Shown one piece after another: positions 1-10,987 of a stretch of 64,000 bases of DNA. The notes below the pieces were generated by a model, which saw only the letters and a list, made by a program, of their open reading frames with translations, ran no database searches and was not told the origin of the DNA. Source of the stretch: Chlorocebus sabaeus (lineage: Eukaryota; Chordata; Mammalia; Primates; Cercopithecidae); assembly GCF_047675955.1 (NCBI RefSeq), contig NC_132926.1, positions 13,149,326 through 13,213,325 of the forward strand, written 5' to 3'. The first letter of the stretch is position 1. Each line of letters opens with the position of its first letter. Made by a program: the position numbers and the translations under genes.

Positions 1-1007
1 TTTCATTTTTATGTAAAGTGTAGAGATCTATTTTTCACAAAGAGACCTACAGAACGTGACTTGTAATAGGAAACAGATTTCCCCACTTAGGATAAATGAA
101 ATGTCCCCACCTCCCAAACTGAGAAGAGAATTGTTTCCTCCTTGCAAAGGAAACAAATTGAATTCTCAAAGGAATAATCAGAAGTTTTAAAAATTGTCAT
201 AATAAGCAAGCTATGGTTTTGTGAATGATGAAAGGAGGTTTGTCTTCATTGGGAGTGGACGTGAAGTTTTGGTTGGAGAAGCAGATGGGCCCTTCTCCCT
301 CCCTAACTCCTGTCCCTTGGCATTTTATCAGTGCCAGATGGGGGAAGTGGCTTCTGCCTGAATGGGATTGGTGGTCTCACTCTGGTCCCGCTGTCTGACT
401 GCATTCTCTTCCTTTACAAATCTTCGTCACTCTACTGAAGTAGGTCCACATTCCTCAGCCAAGCTTCCTGACATCTGCAGTTCATTTTGATCCATGGGAG
501 AGGGTATTACAGATGGGAGAGTTGCCCGAGCAAAGTTATGGCGCTTGGAATGAGCCTGGTGAGTGCAGAGGACCTGCCTGGCTGTTTGGGGACACATTTC
601 CAGGCAGCTGGGGCATTAGGCTGAGGCCTCTCATGTCAGTAAAGGTGGAGAACCATAGAGAGTGGAGGAGTCCAGTGCCAAGCACCTGGCCAAAGTCAGC
701 ATCAGCTATGTCATTGGCCAAGGCCCATTGCGTGGAGTCAACAAGAGTTGGTATACCGTCAGAGTGGTTAAGGAGAGGAGGATCTGCAGTCATGGGATCC
801 AAAGGGTTTACCTCCCTAGTTCTTACCTGGGTCCTGGAGACATGAAGGTGAACCCCCACAGCCCATGCCCTTATTGCATACAGGTTAATAAAGGAAACAA
901 ACTGGGTGCCTTCAATTTCCTGAGAGTTTATAGCACAGAGCAGGGAGCTCAGACCATCCAGGCCTGTCCTCCAGAATCATTACTCTGTGGATAATACTTT
1001 GAAGATG

Positions 1008-1180
1008 TGTGAATTGGGGCAAGTTATTTAACCTCTCTGGAGCTCACTTTCTCATAAATACTATTTTTGGTTTTCATAATAATATACTATGATGGTGATA
1101 ATAAGAGTACCCGCCTTATAGGATTCCTGTGATGTTTCAGGGGAGATGAACGGTGCCTGATATGACATGATAAATCAATA
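1008..1180 (+). repeat. MIR SINE fossil
   Basis: Matches the MIR order: gcaagttatttaacctctctgg, a degraded cctcatctgt-like block, then cttataggattcctgtgatg. Ancient and diverged. Confidence 0.7.
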
Positions 1181-2574
1181 CATGGGAAAACTATTATTAA
1201 TCATTATAGTTTTCCAGCAGTACAACTTTTTAAAAAATTTATAAACTGCTTTCTCTTGCATTGGCTCACTTGAGCATCACAAAAATGCTCTGAGGTTCTG
1301 CAAGTGCTACTAACCCATTTTGCTGATAAGGGTGGTTTGCCCAAAACACACGAGTAGTAACGAAACTGGGACTTGAGGCCTGATGCTACAGCTGCTGTCT
1401 AGTTTTCCTCGACTCTGTGCCATGCTGCCTTCTCTCATGGGTATGGGGGCTATGTCTGTTCTGTGGGTGATGCCCAGATATGTAAGAAAGGTTCTCTGCT
1501 TTCAAGGATTTTTATCTCATTAAAATTGGAAGAGCCTTGATCTGGAAATTGGAGAGTTCCGCCTGAAGTGAGGGCCACCTCTGCTGTCTCCAGCAAGGGA
1601 AGACAGGCAGGAAAATGACTAGCTAGGAGTCTTATGTGGTGCCATCAGATGACACTCGGAATTTCCTTGGGTTGAACCTGCAGAGACCTGTCTCTGATTT
1701 CCTGCATGTCACTCGGCAAATTCCCTCCATGTGTGAAATGAGCAACGAAGCCAACTCTCTGGTGCATGGTGTTAGCACCAAGTTGCATCACATTCCCCCT
1801 CTGCCACTCCTCCTTTGCAACAGACCTTAACGTTATTCTGTGATTACTTAGCATCATCCTTCCCAAATGTGCATCAAATTAAAGAGTTATTAGGGCATGG
1901 CAGGACATGTTTATGGGGAAGAATTTCCTTTAAAGTCACAGCTCAGTCTGAACTCACTTTATTAGTGTTTATACAAAGTACGTAGTCTGTTCCAGTGCAG
2001 TGCATGTTTATATTCCTGCAGCAATCATTGCATTCCTTGGGCTGCTCTTTCGTTTTCTTAAAGTGATTAATGCACCTATATTAAAAGTTAATAGTGTATG
2101 TGCTTTGTGGCTGGTTGGACTTGGAGGTGGGCACCATTCAGAGAATGACACTTAACCAAGATGTGTCCTGCAAATAGCTGTAGACTTAGACTTAGAAGTG
2201 GTCTTCAGCCCAAGTGGACAGGAAGAAGGTCTCCTTAAGAACAAAGACATGGTGGGCAACCAGGCCCCATGTGAGTACTTCCATTGTCACCCACTCCTGT
2301 TGCGAATATTTTGTGGCTCTAGCTGGGAATGACCATTTGTGTTGATCTGCTCAAGACAGTCCCAATCTTTGCCTGTTTCTGTGATATAATAATGACATCC
2401 CCTTTAACTCGCAAAAGTATTCAAGTTTGGATAATAAATCACATGGTCATTCCAGTTCTAACTGATGCCGGGATTTACTGGTATAAGTGAAGTACGTTAA
2501 CTTTAGATCTCAAGCCATTGTCAATTAAGGGCAAATGTAACTCAGTTAAAACTGTCAATAAAGAGCTCAAGTTA

Positions 2575-2700
2575 ACATCAATCATTCAACAGATATTGAT
2601 TTGCGCCTTTCATGTGCCAGGTATTGTGCTGAGCCTTGGGGATTCAAACATAAATCAGATATGGCCCTGGAGCCCAATAAGTTGAAGTTTATTAGTTTAG
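2575..2700 (+). repeat. L2/MIR-like fossil
   Basis: Reads atcattcaacagatattgatt, then catgtgccaggtattgtgct, then ggggattcaaacataaat. This resembles the common L2/MIR phrase 'tattgagtgcctactatgtgccaggcactg'. Short and old. Confidence 0.5.
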
Positions 2701-2845
2701 CTAAAATTTTTGGGTGTGTTACTAAAATTCTCTGACTAGGTCATTTCAATTTCTCTTTCACCCTTTAGGACTCTGTATTTACTTGTTGCAAGTTGATTGC
2801 TAGATTTTCAGCCACTAACCCTTGTTCATCTGGTACTTCTCAGCT

Positions 2846-3010
2846 TGTGACCATAGACAGGTGTCTTAATCTCCTTGTGCCTCGATTTGTTCAATAATAA
2901 AATGAGACTAATAAATAGCATCAGCCTCATAGGCTGGTTGTGAGGATTAAAAAAGGCCCCAAATGTGAAGTGTTTAGCATAGTCCTTGGCACATGGTAAA
3001 CACTCGTTGC
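2846..3010 (+). repeat. MIR SINE fossil
   Basis: Contains gtgtcttaatctccttgtgcctc, aataaaatgagac, ggctggttgtgaggattaa and gtccttggcacatggtaaac in MIR order. Confidence 0.8.
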
Positions 3011-3284
3011 AGATTGGCTCTTGCATAGTAAATAGCAGAAAGTGATTTGGACCTTGATGTTGGCTGGGTGCAGCATTTGTACCTCTATTGACTGGAGTTA
3101 AGTGACCTTCTTAAAAACATTGCTTAAGGTAATGTGTGTTAGGGTCCAAAGCCCATGAGAATTATTGTGACCTTAGGGGATCAGTCAGTTTTTCCTCCTT
3201 GTAAAGATGAGGAAGGAAAATTTTACAAAGTCATGTTGTGGATTAGCATGGATAAAGATCATGGATACTTAACTTGGGCCATTC

Positions 3285-3990
3285 TTTCCTACTATGCCAT
3301 ATTGATAGGTGTTTCAGTTAGCATAGACAAGGCTAAGCTGCAGCAACAAATAAGCCCAGATGTATCAGTAACAAAACACTATAACGCTGTATTGCTTCCT
3401 CTTCCTCATATCACAGTCCAGTAGAGCTGCTCTGGGTGGTGGTAGGTGGCTTATGATCCATATTGTCACTTAGGAACCCAGGCTGCTTTCCTTTGGGGGA
3501 CCCCTCCCTTTGTGACACAGGATCTCTACATGCCATGAAGACAAGAAAGGGAAAGAGAGTGTCATGCTTGCAGGATGTTTTATAGCCTTGCCTGGAAATG
3601 GCACATATTATTTCCACCCACATTCGTTTTCTTCAGAACTCAGTCACATGGTCCCACTTAGATGCAAAGGGCACAGGAAATTTAATCTTGCTGTTTGCCT
3701 AGGAGGAGAATGGAACAGTTTGGTGAACACAGAGCACTATCCTTGCCATACTGTATTCCCTACACTTCTTGCCACATTTCCAAAGGTTGGCCCCGGTCTC
3801 TTCTAGGATTTGTTTCCTGCCTCCCAGTGATTGGAGGAGCCATTTTATCACATGCTCTCCTATGCAGTGCAGGGAAGTGTTTTGAGAACAGGCCTTGCAA
3901 GGAGTTTGGAAGGGTTTGAGATTTCTGGGCATGATAATAAGGGACATAGAAGGTGAAACTTTTGGACTAATAGTCACCACCTGGAGGTTA
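3285..3990. repeat. Ancient LTR-like repeat, family not named
   Basis: Shares its phrase order with 12550-12970 and 27265-27700: an early 'caaaat-ctcagtggctta-type' start and a late 'gaactcagtcacatgg...gaaa' block. The same arrangement recurring three times in the window supports a decayed dispersed element. I cannot name the family with confidence. Confidence 0.45.
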
Positions 3991-4244
3991 GTGCTGAGAA
4001 AAGAATACGTTGCCTTAAGTCATCATGGGAAGAATTTAGGAAGGATTTTTTATTTCTGAGTGTGAGGGCTGGGAAGGGGAGCACTGTCTCTGCAGATGCT
4101 TTGATGTGCCTGAAGTGGGTGAAGGAGATTTGGGGTGGGGCTGTGGATTAGACCAGGTGCACCTTTGTGTTAGAAGCACCGAGGTCCTGCCAACATCATC
4201 TTCTTACTTGTGCTCACATTTTGCCTGAATAATAATCAGCCAAT

Positions 4245-4480
4245 TGACGGTTACTTCTTGAGTATTTACTGCATGACCAACCCTGGGCTAGAATCACTTT
4301 ATACATACCATCTCATTTAATCCTTGCAGTATCCTAGGAGGTAGGTACTGTGATTATGGTCATTTAAGATGGAGAAACAAGCTTAGGGATCAGTTAAGTA
4401 GCCTGCCTAAGATCTATTTGCTAAGATTTGGGCCCAGGCTATCTGATTCTAGGGCCTGCCATCTTAAGTGTTATGTTTGG
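4245..4480 (-). repeat. MIR SINE fossil
   Basis: Reads gagtatttactgcatgacc, catctcatttaatccttgca, gtaggtactg and agatggagaaacaag, then a degraded 'gattcgaacccagg' block. This is the reverse complement order of MIR. Confidence 0.75.
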
Positions 4481-5554
4481 CAGCAGGGATCTCAAACTCT
4501 GTTGCCGAAAAAGACTAAGCAGGTAACTTGAGTGAGGGAATCAGATCAGGTGGACTGGTGAATTGCAGGCATGTACCTTATGCAAAGTGGGTAATTGCCT
4601 CTTACTACCAGCCTATGGTAGCCACAAAAACTCCATGGTTATTTGATGGGCTGACTTTTGGAGACAAGCCAGAATTGCAGATTTGTATTTGAAATGCTCC
4701 CAAATTGGCAATTAATTTGCATATGTGAAAATCACAGTGAGAACCAGACTACGCAGGTCTGCAGGCCAGAACTCACCGGTGGGCTACTGGTTTGCAAGTT
4801 CATTTCTTCTGTTCCCAGCAAAGAGTAGTTGTGTGCTTTTTTTTTTTTCTTTTTTTTTTTTTTCCTGGAGCATGGAGCTGAACTGAGCAAAACAGGGGCA
4901 GGGAGTCCTCCTGCTTCTCCTGCTGCAAGGCATGAAAGAATAGCGACCCCACGCCCACTCCTTCTCTTTACATGCCCTCACCATGACCATATCCAACCAC
5001 CCGGGTTGCCCCTCTGTTTGGCCCGTTCTTCTCCCTGCAGGTAGCTGTCTGCACAGGGTTGGCTGCAAGCTTTTGCAGGTGTAAAATTATATATGCGAGA
5101 GTGTTGCCAAGCCAAAAATTTAGCCCAGAGAGGCTTAGTTCCCAAACAACTGAAGTAGTGTGAAGCCAGTTTTTAAAATCAAATTCAGCTCGTTTCTTTC
5201 CCAAATGCGTGTATGTTTTTAAACTTGCATGTGGTTATGTAACAGATGAGAACGAAGTGCAAAAAATCAGAATAGTTAATAATGCCTCCTGTGGTGTGAG
5301 TCTGGAGAGGTAAAGCATGAGATGGGAGCCGTAGGAGGGTGATCCGAAGGGAAACACTGCTGTCCTTGACCTGGTTGGAAGGTGATTTGATGGTTTTCGA
5401 ACACATGCTGTTTCTCTCTTTCATCAGGGTAGCTGAGTGGGTGGCATTAGGTCCTTTGGACTGGGGAGAGGAGACAGAGGAAGACACCCATTAGGACAGC
5501 CTGATGTGAGCAGTTTCGAAGATCTACCCTTGGGCTCACAAAACAGCATCTTCC

Positions 5555-5853
5555 GGCCGGGCACGGTGGCTCATGCTTGTAATCCCAGCACTTTGAGAGG
5601 CTGAGGTGGGTGGATCACTTGAGGTCAGGAGTTTGAGACCAGCCTGGCCAACATGGTGAAACCCCATCTCTACTAAAATTAGCCAGGCATGGTGGCACGT
5701 GCCTGTAATCCCAGCTACTCGGGAGGCTGAGGCAGGAGAATCCCTTGAACCTGGGAGGTGGAGATTGCAGTGAGCCGAGGTTGCACCCCTACACTCCAGA
5801 CTGGGAGACAAAGCAAGACTCTGTCTAAAAAAACAACCCCCAAAAAACCAAAA
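5555..5853 (+). mobile_element. Alu (AluS-type), plus strand
   Basis: Full-length Alu from ggccgggcacggtggctc to ctgtctaaaaaaac. It is flanked by a 10-base target-site duplication AGCATCTTCC at 5545-5554 and 5854-5863, which fixes the insertion boundaries. Confidence 0.95.
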
Positions 5854-6052
5854 AGCATCTTCCTTTGGCCAAATGGCTAAAATTCCAGAGTCTCGAATGG
5901 CTTAAACTGCATGGCCACTTTATCTATGGGGAGAGTCTTAGGTTAACTGGACTCCTTTTTTCCAGTGCTTTTTTTGGAAGGTAGGCGGTGCATTGAGTGA
6001 TACATGTTTACTCCAGAAAACAATGATAATACTGATAAGCAAAATGTAAAAT

Positions 6053-6055
<3 letters not shown>

Positions 6056-6088
<33 letters not shown>
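6056..6088 (+). repeat. Poly(A) run
   Basis: An uninterrupted A run of about 31 bases follows an AT-rich non-Alu stretch. It could be the tail of an old retrocopy, but the sequence before it is not one I recognise. Confidence 0.6.
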
Positions 6089-6090
<2 letters not shown>

Positions 6091-6370
6091 GTTTCTCCAT
6101 CCTGAGAAACCTAGTGCACACTTTTCTGAGTGTCTTCCTCCAAGGTGTCTGGAGGAAGTTGGGGGGTATCCTCTTCAAGGTCCTTTGGGAGACAAGGCAA
6201 ACACACAGGAAACAGGCAGCAGCACAAGAGGTGCAAGGAAACGTGATGAAAGACCGAAATGAGTTGTGCAGAGAGAGGCTGAATGATCCAGAAGTTCAGA
6301 AGTTCAGGGAAGGGAGAAGCCAGCATGAGATGGAGCAGCTGGGGGAGGCTGCAGGGGGCGTGTGGGGCCC

Positions 6371-6420
6371 GACAAAGCCTGAACATTGGGCGTATCTGTG
6401 TCCTAGGGCTGCCATAACAA
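6371..6420 (+). other. Site orthologous to human MIR585, without the hairpin
   Basis: Bases 6387-6405 read TGGGCGTATCTGTGTCCTA. This differs at two positions from human miR-585-3p as I remember it, and the upstream loop-like AAAGCCTGAAC and downstream TAGGGCTGC also match the human precursor. Human MIR585 lies in SLIT3 on the sense strand, as here. A precursor needs a complementary arm just upstream, containing the reverse complement of TGGGCGTATCTGT. Bases 6300-6370 hold no such sequence, and none lies within 60 bases downstream. I therefore call it the equivalent locus and not a functional microRNA gene. The human sequence is from memory, so the alignment needs checking. Confidence 0.7.
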
Positions 6421-7141
6421 CGTACCACAAACTGATGCCTTACAACAACAATCTATCCTTTCAGACTTCTGGAACCTGGCAATCTGAAATCGAGGTGTCA
6501 TCAGGGCCAGGCTTCTTCTGAAATCTGCAGGGGAGGACCTTGCTCCTTCCTGGCTCCTGGGTTTGCCAGCAGCCTTTGGCGTTCGTTGGTTTGTAACTGC
6601 TTCACTCCAGTCTCTGCCTCTGTTGTCACACGACACTATCCCTGCATGTCTGTCTCATCGTCTTTTTATGATTTTGATGTTTTTTGTAGAGACAGGGTCT
6701 TGTTCTGTCACTCTGGCTGGAGTGGTGCAATCATAGCTACTGCAGCCTCAGTCCCCCTGGGCTTAAGCAATCCTGCCACCTCAGCCTCCTGAGTATCTGG
6801 GACTATAGGCAAGTACCACCATGCCTGGCTAGTTTTCTCTTTTATAGACATAGGATCTTGCTGTGTTGCCCAGGCTGGTCTCTAACTCCCTTCTGGCCTC
6901 AAGTAATCCTTCTGCCTCATCCTTCCAAAGTGCTGGGATTGTAGGTGTGAGCCACTGTGCTCAGCCCTGTCTCCTCTTCTAATAAGGACACCAGTCCTAT
7001 TGGATTAGGGCCCACCCTAATGACCTCATTTTAACCTGGTTACATTTGCAAAGACCCTACTTTCAAATAAGATCACATTCACAGGTAGCTGGGGTTAGGA
7101 CTTCAATATATCTTTTGGGGCACACAATTCAGCCCGTAACA
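6392..7141 (-). mobile_element. MLT1-type MaLR solo LTR, interrupted by an Alu
   Basis: On the + strand it reads cctagggctgccataacaa, later taataaggacaccagtcc, tggattagggcccacc, caatgacctcatttt-like text, and ends ttcagcccgtaaca. That is the reverse complement of an MLT1 LTR starting TGTTA(T/C)GGGCTGAAT. The unit is split by the Alu at 6681-6966. The MIR585-like site overlaps its terminus (the 3' end of the LTR). Confidence 0.8.
6681..6966 (-). mobile_element. Old Alu (AluJ-like), minus strand
   Basis: Starts with a T run, then gagacagggtcttg, and ends gagccactgtgctcagcc. It is heavily diverged and sits inside the MLT1 LTR. Confidence 0.88.
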
Positions 7142-7189
7142 GAGCAGTAGGATTTAAATGGATGCAGGACTTTGAGGGCTTCTGAGGTC

Positions 7190-7275
7190 AGCATACAGCA
7201 GGAACATATATGTGCCAATGAAGTGCCTAGCACAGTTCCTGGATCTGATAGGTGCTCAATACATGTCTGTGGCTA
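7190..7275 (+). repeat. MIR/L2 3' end fossil
   Basis: Reads gtgcctagcacagttcctgg and then taggtgctcaatacatg, the common terminal phrase of MIR and L2. Confidence 0.5.
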
Positions 7276-7479
7276 TAAAGAAGGAAGAATTAAATGAGGC
7301 AAGCTGAGGGCAGTAATGAGAACCCCCTTCTTATTGAGCTGTGGAATGAAATTGACATTTGGGGGAAACTTCTGGCAGGATTGATGGCAGGGGAATGAGG
7401 CTGAGGGCTGTTAAATCGGTGGTTTCACTGCTCGGCCCCTTTTATGGTTCCAGTCCCCAGGCATGTTGTCAGCCCCATA

Positions 7480-7845
7480 GATGCCTTGCAGTCTGGACAC
7501 CACCTGCCTCTGTGATCCCATTTAGTGTCACTCTGCTGCCATCACCTGTACCTTTTTGTTGCTTTCTTCTTTTAGGGCCTTTTTGTTTCTGTTCTTCCAC
7601 CTGGAAACATCTCCCTTCAGCCTGCCCTTCAACTGGATCCTTCTTTTCCTTCTAGTCTCAGACCAAATCTCACTCTGTAAGAGAGGTTCTTCCTGGACAC
7701 CCCAGAGAGGGCAGTGCCTTCACTGCCTCTCACCACATCTTTATTCTCTTCACCTCACTCTATACTGTTTCCTAGCTATGCCCATATTGCAATCTGTAGT
7801 CTCCTTGTTTATTTGTGGTGGCCTATCTTCCCCGTGTTTTTTATT
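7480..7845 (-). repeat. L2 LINE fragment
   Basis: A pyrimidine-rich stretch with 'ctcagaccaaatctcactctg...gaggttcttcctggacacc' followed by 'ctttattctcttcacc', in the order of the reverse-complemented L2 3' end. Diverged. Confidence 0.6.
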
Positions 7846-8353
7846 GTTGTATAATGATCTTGTAGCAAACTTGGTGGCTTAAAACAACACACATTCAGCA
7901 CCTTCCATTTGTCTGTGCCCTCTGCTTCAGGGTCTCATAAGGCTGTACATAAGGGTTTGGTTGAGGTTGTGGTCTAATCTCAAGGTTCGACTGGAGAAGG
8001 ACCTGTTTCCAAGCTTTCAAGGTTATTGGGAGAATTCAGTTCCTCACAGTCTATTAGAGGGCTTCAGGTTCCTGCTGGTTGTCTTGAATTCTTGGTTGGT
8101 TGTGGGTAGAGGCTGCCTCCAGTTCCTTGGCATGTGGGCCTCCCAAACATGGCCACCTGCTTCATCACAGCCAGCAAGAGAAAGAGTCCTATAGCAAGAC
8201 GGGCATTGTGGTCCCATGTAACATGTCACAAAGGTGACATCTGACCACCTTTTTTGTGTTCCTTGGGTTAGAAGCAGGTCTCTAGGTTCTGCCCACTCAA
8301 GCAGAGGGGAAGGTGGTGATACTGGGGACCACCTTAGAATCTGTCTGCCACAT
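7846..8353 (-). mobile_element. MLT1-type MaLR LTR
   Basis: Reads gcaaacttggtggcttaaaa, caacacacattcag, agggtctcataaggctg, gttcgactggagaaggac, catgtgggcctccc, catcacagccagcaagagaa and ends ccaccttagaatctgtctgc. This is the full order of a reverse-complemented MaLR LTR. Confidence 0.75.
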
Positions 8354-8470
8354 TCAGCAAAAAAATAAAAGTTCTTTAAAAGGAACTTCTTTGCTATTGT
8401 TTTACCATCTATCCTTAGCCATCAGCATAGTGCCAGGTCTGGAGTAAGTGTTTAATAAAGGTTTGTTGTA

Positions 8471-8634
8471 GGAAGAAAAGAAGCAAAGAAAGGAGGGAGG
8501 GATTTTTTAAAAAAGGGAAAGGAGATGGGGAGGGAAGGAAGGAAGGAATTAAGGAAAGGAGAGAGGGGGAGGGAAGGAAAGAAAAGAAGGAAATAAGGAA
8601 AGAAAAGAAAGAAGGAAGGAAGGAAGGAAGGAAA
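8471..8634 (+). repeat. Purine-rich (GGAA/GAAA)n low-complexity tract
   Basis: About 160 bases almost entirely A and G on the + strand, with ggaaggaaggaagg and aaagaaaagaaag blocks. Confidence 0.9.
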
Positions 8635-8779
8635 AACCTGTGTTTCTCTTGAAACATGCTATAACAGCCAAATAAATCTGCTGGCAGTTATCCTGAGGCA
8701 ATGCCTCTAGGCTTTTATACATGCTTTTTTTTTTTTAAACCTAGAATTCTTTTTCTCTCTTAAATATTCCCATGCCAAC

Positions 8780-9312
8780 CTGAATATAGCCAGCTCTTTC
8801 TTGAGGTCTCAATTAAAATGTCATCTTTTCCTGGATGCTTCCCCTGACCCTACACCCTAATTACTCCATACTCCTTCCTCCATACTCTTCTGTAAGCTTT
8901 TGTTTATGCCTCTGGCATAGTATACAGCAGGAGTCTATAATCAACAGCCCCTGGGCCAAATCCAGCCTTCGGTCTTTGTAAATAAAGTTTTATTGGCACA
9001 CAGCCATACTCATTTATTTATATATTGTCTAAGGCTACTCTCACACTACAAAGCTGAGTTGAATAGTTGTGATAGAAAACATAACTGGCGGAAGCCAAAT
9101 TATTTACTATCTAGCCTTTAAAGAAAAAGGTTGCCAACCTGTGGTATAGAGTGTTTATCATAGTCGATGGTAATTGCTCCTTTATTTCTTCCTCTCTCAA
9201 CTCTGAGTTTCTTATGGGCAGAGACTATGCCGCTATTGTTTATAGATATATACCAGCATTTAGCACAATTTCTGAAACTTAATGGTGAAGACTTGTTGAA
9301 TGAATGAATGGT
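8780..9312 (-). repeat. L2 LINE 3' end, split by a hAT MITE
   Basis: The left part (8780-8927) reads tgaggtctcaattaaaatgtca and gcttcccctgaccc. The right part (9142-9312) reads tttcttatgggcagagac and ttgttgaatgaatg. Together they form one reverse-complemented L2 tail with the MITE at 8928-9141 inserted. Confidence 0.65.
8928..9141 (-). mobile_element. hAT-Charlie-type MITE (MER1 group)
   Basis: Contains gggccaaatccagcc, gtaaataaagttttattggc, acacagccatactcattt and ends aaaaggttgccaacctg. It is the same non-autonomous DNA element as at 55564-55784. Confidence 0.75.
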
Positions 9313-10099
9313 ATATCAGTAAGAAATAGAGAACAGGTAGAAAATTCAAATTAGGAATATTCCAGGAGAGTTGATTTATTTACACAGGGATCATTTCAGA
9401 GGTGTGGGTATGTTTCAGATAGATGCTATAGAACCCAAGACCACAGAAGCAATGGAGCAGGTATCACCTCTAAGCCAGAAGAAATAGGAGGAAGAAAAGT
9501 GTTCTGGAACCAATGAATGGACACTCATAAAGTGCAACTGTAACCTTTGGTGGCAAAACTAGCTAACCTGGGTGAGCTCTCAGGGAGGATAAATACCCTG
9601 TCCTCAGTCTGATCCTTCCCCCATCCCCTGCTTAGCTCATAGGGAAGCAAAGAAGCGCAGAACCTTGCCCTTTCTGTGATGTGGTCCATTCAGGTGGAAA
9701 GCGTAGTGAGTGCATAACTGAAACTGAGGCCACTGCTTCCTTGCCAACTTGTTCTGATTTGGTTGGAACCTCTTCTTTGCTGGTGGTAAATGAAGGGTCA
9801 GGAAGTGCTATGGGGGCCTCTTAATTCTGGCTCCTCATACCCCTTTCCTGAGTAGGAGTCCTCAAATCACACTATGGAATTTTTTTCAAGTTGGTTTTTT
9901 GTTTGTTTGTTTTTAAGACTACTCAAGTGCAGTTGTGAGAAGGAGGGGAAAGAGTAGAACAAGGACTGCAATCTGTAACTGAACAATCCATCGAGATAGC
10001 TATGCTGTGGGATCTTGAATGTGGAGTCGTCACACATTGAAAGGCTTATTCAGGAGCAGGAGGTCTTCTCTCTGACTTCCTGCTTGCCTACTCCCCTTG

Positions 10100-10265
10100 G
10101 TGTTTAGACCACATCTCTTAATGTTTCATTTTGCAAATTCTTGCCTTGTTAGCTCTAAGAATCTCCTGAGTCTTAGCATATCTCCTCAACTAGACTCCAG
10201 GCTCCTTGAGAACAAGGACCAAGCTATATTTCATTTTCTAAAAATTCATTTGGCTCTGGGCTCCC
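10100..10265 (-). repeat. L2 LINE fragment
   Basis: Reads tagactccaggctccttgag, aacaaggaccaagc and nearby text, in reverse-complemented L2 3' end order. Confidence 0.55.
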
Positions 10266-10689
10266 GAAAGATGACAGTTACAGAGTTATTGACAGGACTC
10301 CATAGGTCATGTAGTTCAGCCTCCTACCCATCACAAGGATCTCCTAGATATCATGACCAACCTGAGTTAACTTTGCCTGCATATCCTTGAAATAAGGAAT
10401 GACTGCATTGTGTGGTAGCCCCTACAGGTTTACTTCGTGTTGAGACCCGATCTTCTTTCCTGAAACCCCGAAGGCAGTATTGTAAACACTCAGTGTACAG
10501 GGGACAGGTAGTCTTAAAAGTCTGGTCTGAGCAATGGTGTGCTCCCTAACCATCACAGATCTCACCATTACAGATGAACATCTTTTTAAAAGTCTATCCC
10601 AAGCTACATCATTGCATCCTCTCCCTACCAGTTGTAGCCTGTGGGTGAAAAATTAAGCACTCTGAATGCTGTTTAGAAAGTACTTCCTT

Positions 10690-10987
10690 GGCCGGGTACC
10701 ATGGCTCATGCCTGTAATCCTAGCACTTTGGGAAGCTGAGGAGGATGGATCACCTGAGGTCAGGAGTTTGAGACCAGCCTGGACAACGTGGCGAAACCCC
10801 GTCTCTGCTAAAAATATGAAAATTAGCCAGATGTGGTCATGGTGCCTGTAATCCCAACTACTCGGGAGGCTGAGGCAGGAGAATCGCTTAAACCCGGGAG
10901 GCAGAGGTTGCAGTGAGCTGAGATTGCGCCACTGCACTCCAGCCTGAGCAACAGAGCAAGACTCTGTCAAAAAACAAAAAACAAAAC
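10690..10987 (+). mobile_element. Alu (AluS-type), plus strand
   Basis: Starts ggccgggtaccatggctc and ends gactctgtcaaaaaacaaa. Full length with both monomers. Confidence 0.95.

Noticed and set aside
6114..6521. Open frame of 135 codons on the + strand across the MIR585-like site
   Set aside because: It runs into MLT1 LTR sequence, has no domain, and has no supporting splice or promoter structure. A chance frame.
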